From Anisus vortex (taxonomy: Eukaryota > Mollusca > Gastropoda > Planorbidae), in the NCBI GenBank assembly GCA_949126835.1, contig OX421497.1, forward strand, positions 8,962,420 to 9,026,419: a DNA stretch of 64,000 bases, written 5' to 3'. Positions 46,550 through 56,600 of this stretch are shown piece by piece (positions within the stretch are counted from its first letter, which is position 1; each line of letters begins with the position of its first letter). Both the position numbers and the translations under genes were made by a program. The notes under the pieces were generated by a model. That model was given only the letters and a program-made list of their open reading frames with translations, was not told the origin of the DNA and did no database searches.

Positions 46550-47095
46550 TGCTAGTATGCACTAACATGGTCAAAGGGAAATGACTCAGGAAAGTCAATA
46601 GTATAGTACAAGAGTTATGGGTATTGGGAAAATAGTGAATATCACAATCTAGTTTGTTCTACTGCGTCGTAGCTTTCTAAAGCATGCTTTGCACGTCTGA
46701 GTCTGATCACGGGGTTTTACATGTCTCAGTCTGATCACGGGGGGTAAAGGACCGGAGAATAGGCAGTTGACTCAAATATCTAGAAGCGTATAGACGTATA
46801 CGCTAGACTCGGAATTATACCACATTTTATCAGAATACTATTTCATTTCTTGGACTTATATTATATTATACGATTCATTGGACATTATATGTGATTGTTG
46901 GATGTACTGTGAATAATGTATTGTGAATAATAATAAATAGATATATATTGCTGCGAAGATTTGAATTATCAAGTGTGTTAAACGTACTGTGAAAATAATA
47001 TTAAAGAAACATTTAACTCAACTCAATCAACTCAATCAACTCATGATTCTATTAGCCTACGAAGAACAATAATAATTAAAATAGAATCAATAACA
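46550..47095 (+). repeat. 3' LTR
   Basis: It matches the 5' LTR except for CAGTCGAC versus CAGTTGAC, a T-to-C change, and an inserted ATTAT near 46861. It ends ATAACA, immediately followed by the ACAGA target duplication and resumed 36-bp repeats. Confidence 0.95.
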
Positions 47096-47217
47096 ACAGA
47101 GAACATAGCTTAAAACATTATATCTTACAACATAGAGAACATAGCTTATAACATTATATCTTACAATATAGAGAACATAGCTTATAACATTATATCTTAC
47201 AACACAGAACGTGACGA
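47096..47217. repeat. 36-bp minisatellite, right part
   Basis: About three more units of the array at 38213-39845 follow the LTR element. The array then ends at CAGAACGTGACGAGAG, which aligns with AGAACGGGGCGAGA in intron 6 of copy A (about 12439). Confidence 0.93.
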
Positions 47218-47393
47218 GAGAAATAATAAGTCTGTATTTGATAATCAAATTGGGGGGGGGGGGGGGATAGATGATTGAGAAAATAGATGGGTTGTAGAAG
47301 AGAGTATGGGTGAATAGATGGAAAGAAACAATTTAAAGTGAAACATTTAATCAGTAATTGTACTTAGAATTATCATATTTATTTATCTAACAG

Positions 47394-47453
47394 TGAGCGT
47401 CAAGAGGGAATGGCAGAATCTAAGCAACAGGCAGGAGCCACGAACATCAACTA
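47394..47453 (+). CDS. Kinase B, exon 7
   Basis: The 60-nt exon encodes ERQEGMAESKQQAGATNIN between acceptor CTAACAG and donor GTAAGC. It is one codon shorter than copy A exon 7, and frame is preserved. Confidence 0.78.
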
Positions 47454-47959
47454 GTAAGCGATTTAACAATTTCTTAAATATTACTTTAGTAAAAAAGTTA
47501 AAATATCCAAACTGTAACATAAACACATACAAAGGCCAAACATCTAACGTGCATATAAATGCACATATAAATGAGTTATATCAAACGCTTTAAGTTGTAT
47601 TATCATTGTATTATTTATTTTGTATTTGCTTAATTGTCTCGGAACAAGCTGAAATTGGGAAATGTTTAAAAGAAAAACGTGTTCCTGAAGAATAAAAAAT
47701 GCAAGAAAATGGAGACATTTGTATTTAACAATATACTAGTCTTAATGAGGCTTGACCTTGTCAATGGGTCAGAGGTTAATGCATCCATGAACTTCCGGTT
47801 TTCTTCCGGCAACATTCCTTAAACATTTTGGGTGGCCTGTTTCGATAGTCAACGTTTTAGTCGCGTATAGATAAATTACTATTTGCTAGTTAACATCTAG
47901 CCTACACCAAAACTAAATTATACGTACATACTTTCTATAATTAGGCCTAAAATCTTCTT

Positions 47960-49208
47960 CTTCTTCTTCTATCCCATAACCCGAGCGAGGGTCGTTGGGG
48001 CACCATTTTTTGACAGTTGGATAATTTTACGCCATTGGTCTCGGTCCTGCGCCGCCCTCTGGGAGTCTGCAAGAGACAAGCCGGTCCACTCCTTGATGTC
48101 ATCATCCCATCGTATCTTCTGCCTGCCTATCTTTCTTCCACCTCGCACTGTGCCCTGCAGGATGGTTTTCGCCAGGCCTTCGGATCTTGCCACACGCCCA
48201 TACCATCAGAGTTTTCTGGATTTAATGGCACTGAGTAGATCCTCATGAGGGCCGATGACGTAGGTGATTCGCTCACGGACAGCCTCATTTGTAACTCGAT
48301 CTTTGTAGGATATGTTTAAAATTTTACGTAGGCATCTCATTTCCATGGCTCTGATTTCGCCAGGCCTTCGGATCTTGCCACATGCCCATACCATCAGAGT
48401 TTTCTGGATTTAATGGCACTGAGTAGATCCTCATGAGGGCCGATGACGTAGGTGATTCGCTCACGGACAGCCTCATTTGTAACTCGATCTTTGTAGGATA
48501 TGTTTAAAATTTGACGTAGGCATCTCATTTCCATGGCTCTGATTTCGCCAGGCCTACGGATCTTGCCACATGCCCATACCATCAGAGTTTTCTGGATTTA
48601 ATGGCACTGAGTAGATCCTCATGAGGGCCGATGACGTAGGTGATTCGCTCACGGACAGCCTCATTTGTAACTCGATCTTTGTAGGAGATGTTTAAAATTT
48701 TACGTAGGCATCTCATTTCCATGGCTCTGATTCTTTTCTGGAGATCTGCTGTAAGTGTCCATGTTTCACAGCTGTACATTAAAACTGCCATCGCCAGGGA
48801 GCGCATCAGTCGAATCTTTGAGTAAAGTGAGATTGTCTTGCTTCGCCAGATGTTTTTTAGCTTGCAAAGTGCAGCAGTTGTTTGGGCTATTCTCGCAAGA
48901 ATTTCCGGCTTGGATCCTACATCAGATATTAATAAGGATCCCAAATATTTGAAGGAGGAGACTTTCTCAAATTTCTGACCGCCCACTTGTATTTCGGATT
49001 CAAACTCCATGTTTGCCATAACTTTGGTCTTTTCAGCGTTTATTTCCATGTCATAGGCTAATGATGTTATCTCCAGTTTGGCTGTTAACTCCCTCAGTTC
49101 CTGTTCACTGCCAGCTAAGCCATCTATGCCTTCTGCAAAGCGAAGATTGGTGACTTGTCTCCCACCGATGCTGACTGTCCCGACATGGTCTTCCAGTGCA
49201 TCGGTCAT
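47960..49208 (-). mobile_element. LINE 3' half, minus strand (RTE/jockey-like), with internal triplication
   Basis: On the minus strand 49208-48582 encodes NLRFAEGIDGLAG, MEINAEKTKVM, FKYLGSLL, YSCETWTL and AMEMRCLRKILNISYKDRVT. Then 48193-47969 encodes GRQKIRWDDDIKEWTGLSLA and AAQDRDQWRK. The catalytic ADD appears as AEG, so RT is dead here. The segment AMEMRCLR..LLSAIKSRKL occurs three times in tandem (188-bp period), which breaks the frame. A (GAA)n-like tail lies at about 47952-47972. It lies in intron 7 of copy B. Confidence 0.85.
48170..48731 (-). repeat. 188-bp tandem triplication inside the LINE
   Basis: Units start at 48170, 48358 and 48546 (CGCCAGGCC..CGGATCTTGCCACA). The first two are nearly identical and the third merges into the undisturbed LINE at TCTGATTCTTTTCTGG. 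As 188 is not a multiple of three, the duplication destroys the reading frame. Confidence 0.92.
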
Positions 49209-49604
49209 CGGCCTGAAATGCTTAAGATAAATGTTCCTTTTTTTAACTCATTACTTACTACGATTCAAAGTCTGCAGTCAGTGTTAGTAACGTTAATTGA
49301 TTAAAATACCAAACAGATTATATTTTCCAAGATCTTCCGGTTTTGTTTTTACACTGGCAACCGTCGATGTAGAAACTAGAGATTTGCGGATCGTTGCAAA
49401 CATCATGTTCGCTGATGTTGAGCCTTTTAAAGCAATGACGACATCATTTTAAGGTCATTTAGAAATGAGTAAAGGATACAATATTTTAGTGAGGATTATG
49501 TTTTTAATATTAAAAGTGAGAATGTTTTGTTAGTAAATGAACGAATAATACCGGAACTGTTGCACCTTTCATGTTAACCATGCATGCATAATCATTAAGA
49601 ATAG

Positions 49605-49690
49605 TCAACGATAATAATAAAGAACATTTATATAGCGCATCAATTCGTGTTATTGCATTTAGCATGCACAGAGCGCTCTATTTCCACAAA
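49605..49690. mobile_element. LINE/SINE 3'-end-like fragment
   Basis: AATAATAATAAAGAACATTTATATAGCGC followed by AGAGCGCTC resembles inverted CR1/L2-type tails. A decayed version of its end (ACGCTCTTTTTCCAC) is still visible at 13083-13098 in intron 7 of copy A, so it may predate the duplication. Confidence 0.35.
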
Positions 49691-49857
49691 TTAGTTGCAG
49701 TTGCACCTCATGTAGGCTACTTACCCCAATCCACTAGTTTTGCACTATCTATCTGTCTCACCTCCAACCTTGCAATCCTGACTATGCCACTGCAAAGCAT
49801 TTGGGATCACTTTAAGCGATTTAAATTAAACATATTTTATTTCCTTAATCTTTTTAG

Positions 49858-50158
49858 CTCTCCGCACATTGAGACACACCATACATATAACATACAAGGG
49901 GACGTCAAATTTAAGAAAGATGTCCATGTGGATAAAATAGAAACACTTAGAGTCGAACGGCTTGAAAATCTGAATGCGAACCAGGTGGAACATTTGGAAG
50001 CCTACGGCGCAAGCGCAGTGGACGTGACCGGTGCAACCAAAGTCAAGGCCACGGCTGCACAGAATAGCAATTTAAATGTAGCCAGGGCCGAGATCATAAA
50101 TGCTGATCAGGCGAATACCATAAATATAGAAAACCTAGACTATTTACACATTAGTTAG
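49858..50158 (+). CDS. Kinase B, exon 8 (octad domain, short form)
   Basis: It encodes SPHIETHHTYNIQGDVKF and the octad units, ending LHIS and stop. Relative to copy A, 13 codons (39 nt) between KAT and AAQNSN are missing. This leaves about nine octads and a 10-residue interval at the junction in place of eight. The rest is highly similar, with an open frame. Confidence 0.88.
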
Positions 50159-52030
50159 GCCACACACACTTTCATTGATCTGTAGGCATAACAAACAAAT
50201 CAACAATTGTGCTATTTTTTTTTTAGCAATATGAACATGTGCGCAATTATTATGACCTCAAATTCTCCCTGACACCCACTGATGTATAAAAAAAATGGAT
50301 AACACTTCCATAATAAATGTCTATGTGTAAAATTGAGGTTAGAACTTACTACATTCTCTCAATATGAAAGCGTTATAGTAATAAACCACCTATAATTAGA
50401 ACTAATCTATACGATAAGAACGAAGTCTACGTAGCTTGATGCATTTTTAAACCCTTAATTTTAAGGTTCGTTGGTGGGAGCTAATGAACATTGTATGTCC
50501 ATTACTCCTTTCAGTGGGCTTAGTAGACTTGGCGGCGCCCATCTCCTCTCCAAGTCATCGGTGGATTTTTTTATGTTTGATTGGCTGTATGGTGGATCGA
50601 ATCCATGATGTCGAGCTTGTGAGTCAAGCTCACTGTCGACTGTACTAGCCAGCCTTCATGATTAGGAAATCTAATTTTATAGATAATTGAAAAAAACTAT
50701 TTGATTTAGGCATCAAGAATAAATATTCTTTTTTTTATATTAATGCTGACACTATGGAGACTATATGATGTAATGGTCACTGCATTGTGAGTATTACCTG
50801 AACTTTTATCTCAACGACAGGTAGTTAATACATGATCTTGCATCAGAATATCAACATAATAACATTTTTAGATTAATTTGTCAGTTACGGAAAAACTGTT
50901 ATATAGACTTTAAAAAGAGCTGTTGAGCTGTTCAAATTTTTTTCTAAGCTCGATTGTTCAAGAGATTAAATATTTAAACGAGTTAAAATACATTATTCAA
51001 TACTGACCTTACTGACCTCATAGAGATTGGGAAATTGTGCAAGCAATTTTTTGTTTTAATGTTATTATTGATTCAACCTTATATTTTCTAGGTACATATT
51101 GGTTTTGTGAGAACACAAATATATTTATATATTTGGGTGTTAGCTAACTAGTACTTCAGTTGAAGGCTGTACTATGTGTGTTGGTCTTAAACTTGCAGGA
51201 TTTGAGTTTGACAAGAAATTTATTTCTTATGTTGATTGTATTTATCTTGAACTGACTGATGTTTTAATTGTTTTTTAACACCATTACCATCATAATTATT
51301 TTTTAAATTCAAACTTTGTATGTGATGAATTAGTTCATGTATTATTATTAAATAAACATTTCTTTTACATTACTTCTTGTGTTGAGTAAGTTTTTTTATA
51401 TTTCGTCTACCCTCCCAGAGTCCACCATTTTTTTATGACATTGATGATTGCTTACCAGTGCTCAATAATAGACTAATTAATTAGGATTAACTATAATGTT
51501 AAATAACACCATTTTGAAAAATAAAACAAATATTTTATGACTTTATATTTGTTGTATTATTGATGCAACCTTTTAAGACAAGAGAGTGAATTTAGTTTCT
51601 TTCGAACGTATTCTTTCATTGATTAATGACTATCAAAATGGTTTCCTTTTTTGATGACAAATAACAAGTCATAAAATTAAATATAATATCACTTTAAATA
51701 ATAGTTAAACACTTTCAATATCAATATATATTTGTTGAAATGTAAGATTGATTTGCTTAGTCAATATTCAGTACAGTTAAAGTGACTGCCATTCCTATAC
51801 GCTTATCAAAGAGAATTAGTCAAGAATGTAAAATAAATTAAATGGTAGCAGCTTTATAATATTTGACTTGTGTATGGCTCTATAACTACTGTAATACTGT
51901 AATCTTATTAAAGATGACTTATAAAAAACTTGCCTACAAAATATAACGCCCATAAAAAAAATGTCACGAATTAAAACTTTAATAAAACTAAGCTAATTTA
52001 AAAATAACTGGTGTAACAATTTATTATTTT
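50159..52030 (+). other. 3' UTR and flank of kinase B
   Basis: It is homologous to 13614-15230 up to about 51830, with a conserved AATAAA (50312-50317). No gene is visible. The shared homology marks the right border of the duplicated unit near 51830 (15230 in copy A). Confidence 0.7.
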
Positions 52031-53080
52031 AAGTATCCTGATTTCTGTACCCCAGGAAAGGGGACAGAACTCTGCAAATAATACGCATAATAAAATAATA
52101 ATAATATACAATCTTCTTGTTTGTCTACTATAAATTTGTTTTGCATGATTGAAATAATTGTGTCTTCTATCTCTCCCTCCATAATGTTACTTTAATTTAA
52201 TGTTTGCATTTTTATAAAATCGTGCTGGTGTGTGGTTTAGGTGTTACTTTTGGAAGCATTAACAAAATCTCACAGTACTTTCAAATTCAGATGTTTTATT
52301 TCATAATCAACGAAACAGGCACCCAAAATGAGGTGACCTTAACTTCACAGACAATGGCAAAAATAAAACATAGGGTGTAGGCTTAGACCCAGAGGCCTTG
52401 GTGGGCAAAGTTGCCAGACTAAGTGCGCCAGAAAAAAGCTTGCCAATCGTGCTGCCAAAATAAGCCTTTTTACGGTGGGCACTATATTACAATTATAAAA
52501 ATCGATACATTTATATAATTCATGTATTTATCATTGTTCACGCAATGCCCCCAATTACCTTCGCTCCTGTCTTGAGCTCTACACCCAATCCCGTCCACTT
52601 CGTTCGGCTTCTGACGCGCTTACTTTTGCCTATCCCTTGTGTGAGGCTAGTATCCACTGGCCAGCGATCATTCTCCTATGCTGGACCGTCCGCTTGGAAT
52701 CACCTCCCACTAAAGCTTCAGGAGACGGCTGAAGACTCACCTATTTCGTTAGCAGTATTTGCGTATGCATATTTACATTTTCGTCTGTTGTTCGTTGTCT
52801 GTATTCTGTAACTGTCGTTAGCACATAGAACTGTCTCCAACGGGATATACGCTATACAAGCACTATTATTATTATTAATTATGCACAATAAACTTGTTTA
52901 AAAAAAGTAATACTTTATCTTGCTCAGTATAATGCCTAGTGTTTATTTTTGTACCACAGGAAAGGGACAACTGTATAATTACCATGCATAGATACATTTC
53001 TTGCTTTGTCTTCTATCCCTTTAGTTTTGTAGAATAGAAATAATTGTCTTCTATCCTTTCCTTGTAATGTTTATTATTTT
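52030..53080. repeat. Two diverged copies of a dispersed repeat flanking a LINE fragment
   Basis: Segments at about 52035-52210 and 52945-53080 share GTACC.CAGGAAAGGG and a TTGTCTTCTATC..TCC..TAATGTT stretch. They flank the LINE fragment at 52540-52880. The family is not identified. Confidence 0.5.
52540..52880 (+). mobile_element. CR1/L2-like LINE 3' end
   Basis: Translation gives VRLVSTGQRSFSYAGPSAWN and HLPLKLQ, with frameshifts, then a tail with CGGGATATACGCTATACAAG and (ATT)n. It is the same family as 57530-58050, more degraded. Only the last part of the polyprotein and the 3' UTR remain. Confidence 0.78.
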
Positions 53081-53249
53081 AAATTGTGTATTGCCCATGC
53101 ATTTATGGAAAATAAACTTTCTTGAAAAAAAAGACTTGTATAATAACATGGTAGTTCGTGAACTTCTATCAGGTCGTAGCAGTAACAACTACATAACCAG
53201 GCTGTTAAAAGGTAATCTATTGCGCTTGTATCGTTTGGACTTGAGAGGC

Positions 53250-53575
53250 AAATCTCGGCTCATGTTATCATTTCCGAGGAGTGGGGTTTAGGTCTCGTGA
53301 TCGGTGTGATATCGGGAATTCCCATTATTTCATTTGTTTAAATTACAGCTTTAGTAGGTTGATTAACGTTGTATTACGTCCATGAAATTACAATGATTTG
53401 TAACATTTGACATGGCTAGAGGGAAACAAACGATAAAAGTAACTTATAGTTTAATATAGTTTAGTTTAGTTTAGTACAACAATTTAAATGTAATATTATT
53501 GACTTCGCCGATGTGATTTTACTTAGAATATGAAAAATCAATTGACCAACTTGGTCTGAAAAGGGGATTGAAAAA
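53250..53575 (+). promoter_or_regulatory. Candidate promoter/5' UTR of kinase C
   Basis: It aligns with 1797-2116 upstream of kinase A, including CAAATCTCGG, ATATCGGGAA and ACTTAGAATATGAA. TATAGTTTAATATAG and a TTTAG tandem occur near 53446-53475. No core promoter element is clear. Confidence 0.48.
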
Positions 53576-53636
53576 ATGGCTGACTACACTGGGAACGTTG
53601 ATTACAATAAAATCAAGTCCATTCAATTTTCTGGAA
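53576..53636 (+). CDS. Kinase C, exon 0
   Basis: It encodes MADYTGNVDYNKIKSIQFSG and ends in phase 1 at GTAAGT. It is three codons longer than in copy A. Confidence 0.82.
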
Positions 53637-56600
53637 GTAAGTATGTTAATATTATCTCTAAATTCTTTAACCTAACCATAGCACTCGTTGTACATAACTA
53701 TTTCTAAATTAACAGAATGTATTATTCGAAAGACTACAAAAGACTCGCACCCTCTTCCTAAATTTTGCGGAATTCCCTTTTAAGAGCATCCGCCTATTCT
53801 ATTTCTGATTTGATTAAAGAAAAACACATCTAAGCCTTTGTCATCATCATTGCCCGTCACCCCAGTCGCCAACCATAGATATCCAGAGTCCTCTGACATG
53901 AGCGTGTGGAACATGCTGAGCTGATGAAATAAATAGCTTACTATATTACTAGCATTAGTTCTACTACCATATATGCTTTTGTTTATGGTGGTTACTTAAA
54001 TGATCTATCCATGCTTTCATATTGAGCGTGCTCTGTGATCAGATTTGACGTTTCAGTTGCGGGGATTGCGGGCAGGGACTGCTCTGTACGGGATAAAAAA
54101 AACTTAGGAAAACATAAAAAGTAATAATTTGTAAAACATTCAATTCTAACATAGAGGTTAGAAATACAAGTCAATAATATAGAAAAAATACCCTGGAATA
54201 AATGGAGATAAAAAAAAAAACATGTTTCTTATTCCCTATACAATTCATAGAAGCATTTCCATTCCCATTGGCATATGGGTATGAAATGGTTTAAAATGAG
54301 TCAAAAATAAAATAAAAATATAAAACGAAGATTTTATAATTAATTAAATGAGCATGAGAATGACAAATTAAATTAAAACTACGCATAAGCAAAGAACACA
54401 ATAATATTATACATATAAAGAGGATCTGTAGAATATCTACTACAAGAAAAAAGAAAGATTTGACAAAATTCTTACTTCTAAACCAAGGACTACTTAAGAC
54501 AGGACGTGCAAGCGTGAATTTCTGACTTCGCTAGCGAAGGCCAGTTTTTTTTAACAGTAGCGATACACTCCCTTGTCGCGCTGATATATGAAGTATATTA
54601 TTAAGTAACTAACATAATTAATGTCAATAATGTCAATAATGTTAATGTGCAGGGGTTAGGATTAAGGGGGTTTAAAAGAGCATTTGAATACTTTTTAAGA
54701 TCTATTTAGATGATTGAATGATTAGGGCCGTACACATGATACCCTATATATATATGCGGTTGGTGTTGACGGTTTCGTGTGGGGAAGGGGGGTCACCTAA
54801 GTAATAAAATAAAGTGAAAAAAAATATCTAAAAAATCGTTATTTCTTGACCTAAAAAGGGAAAAACGAAACCCACCCATAAACTTTCTCACGTTCATAAT
54901 TAAGAGACAAATGCACAGCCTCTAAAAAAATGTGATTATGAAGTAAGTCGATAATTTGGGTTGAGAATTTTGCCAAGTGGTACATGTACACCATTATTAT
55001 AAATACGATAATTTGTTTTCATGACCAAGGAATATAAAGAATGTAAATTGACTGTGATAGTTAAAAATAAACAAACATTGTGCTCTCCTCTCATATTTTC
55101 TGCTTTCAAGAATGGTATACATGCACCATTTGGCACTTTAAACAAACGACACTTGTTGGCAGCATTATAATTACCTTTACAATTAACTACACAACATTTA
55201 TTAGGTATTTTGATAAAAATACACGATCGAAAAATTAAAAACAAACAAAGTGAAGTAAGATCCAACAACAACAAGTGTCCATGTTGGAACCAAACTGTGC
55301 CTTCTATTCATACTCCTTAAAAAATAGTGCGCTCATGCTTGGTAATTAGGCCTATTAAGACATTTTAGTGGCTATTAGATCGTTCTTTGTCATTAAATAA
55401 ATGAAACCATTAATACAATGAATCATATTAGTAAAGAATTTTGTTAGTTACTTAATAACAGTTTACATTATATCACAGCGCCAAGGGAGTGTATCGCTAC
55501 TGTTAAAAAAACTGGCCTTCGCTAGGAAGTCAGACAATCAAGCTTGCACGTCCTGTATTAAGTAGTCCTTGTTCTAAACCTATAAATGGACTCCATACAT
55601 TTGGTTGTATTTTTGTTGTTTATCTGAAATCAGATGGAATCACAGACCATACGAATTGGACAAAAGAAGAGATGATTGGTCAAGGAGCTTACGGTAGAGT
55701 CTACAGGGCTACTGTGGACAACGTCATTATTGCTGTGAAGGAGGTGCCTAATGTTTCGCCAAGAAATAAAAAGAATGAGGTAGCACTGGATAAATATAAT
55801 ATTATAAATTAAAGTAAAGTAAAAGGAACAAGTAAAATAGATACACCAAACATGCGCACCATGTTTTTTTTTTTTTTTTTTACACCTACAAAATAAAAAC
55901 AAAAATTAAAAGCCATGTCAATAGACATATAGGGCATATATTTTAATTACTTAAAGACCAATAGAAGAGCTTTTTATCAAAATTGAGTTAACATTTGATT
56001 TTGATAGTAAATAGTGTATTCAGTATCTGAATGTTAATAAAAATCATTTATACAAAATATCAAAGATAAATTTTAAGTAATTAGTTCAATATTTGCACTT
56101 AAATTTGTGTGTTTTTCGGAGGAAAACTCACAAATCTCATAGCCATTTGAGATGTTTTTATTTCTGGCTGTCACGATTCTGGACTAAATCTCGACTTGTT
56201 TAGCACATTTAAATAGATAGTTAGTAGTGTGTTAGCAAGACCGTAGATTAGCTTAAGTTTAGAATAGAAAGGAGGAGAGTAGTCTGGCGTCATTATCTCT
56301 CTCTCTCTTACGCAATTGCAACCCTCCAACCACTCTTTATCACCTCCCTTAATCTTCACTTCTATTATATTACTACCCAATTCAGAGTTACTAACGAAAT
56401 ACGGCCAAATCGGTACTCAATCTTGGTTGAATGGGTATGAACGTGTTAGTCATATGGAAGTTACAATGTATGTATTTTATTATGTGTTATTTTAATGTAT
56501 TTATATAATGTCTTACTGTATTAATTCATGTTGTATTTAATGTATTTGTACAGAATATCACGCCAGTAAATATTCATTCATATTGCGAACTCAACCATCA

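Larger units (their letters stand above)
39846..47095 (+). mobile_element. Ty3/gypsy-type LTR retrotransposon, INT before RT, RT core deleted
   Basis: The 7250-bp element has near-identical LTRs (541 and 546 bp) starting TG and ending CA, and a 5-bp target duplication ACAGA (39841-39845 and 47096-47100). The order is LTR, long leader, gag with zinc knuckle, protease, integrase (DD35E), RT stub, RNase H, LTR. Integrase upstream of RT within a Ty3/gypsy-like element matches the Gmr1-like group described mainly from deuterostomes. The RT palm is missing, and three frame breaks are present, so the copy is non-autonomous. The two LTRs differ by two substitutions and a 5-bp indel by eye, so the insertion is young. 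Confidence 0.93.
34307..50158 (+). pseudogene. Kinase copy B, 5'-truncated (exons 5-8 only)
   Basis: Four exons (34307-34530, 37590-37665, 47394-47453, 49858-50158) are collinear with exons 5-8 of copy A, with identical phases, GT-AG sites and an uninterrupted frame. They encode the kinase C-lobe end (AIGCIAVHMLSGQCPFPEAE ... KGRATARSLLNDQFV), the acidic linker and the octad domain. No exon for the glycine loop, HRD or DFG lies between 13614 and 34306; the satellite occupies that space. Alone it cannot encode a kinase. It may be a pseudogene, or an alternative 3' cassette spliced to exon 4 of copy A, which is phase-compatible. Absence of stops argues for recent truncation or continued use. 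Confidence 0.75.
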
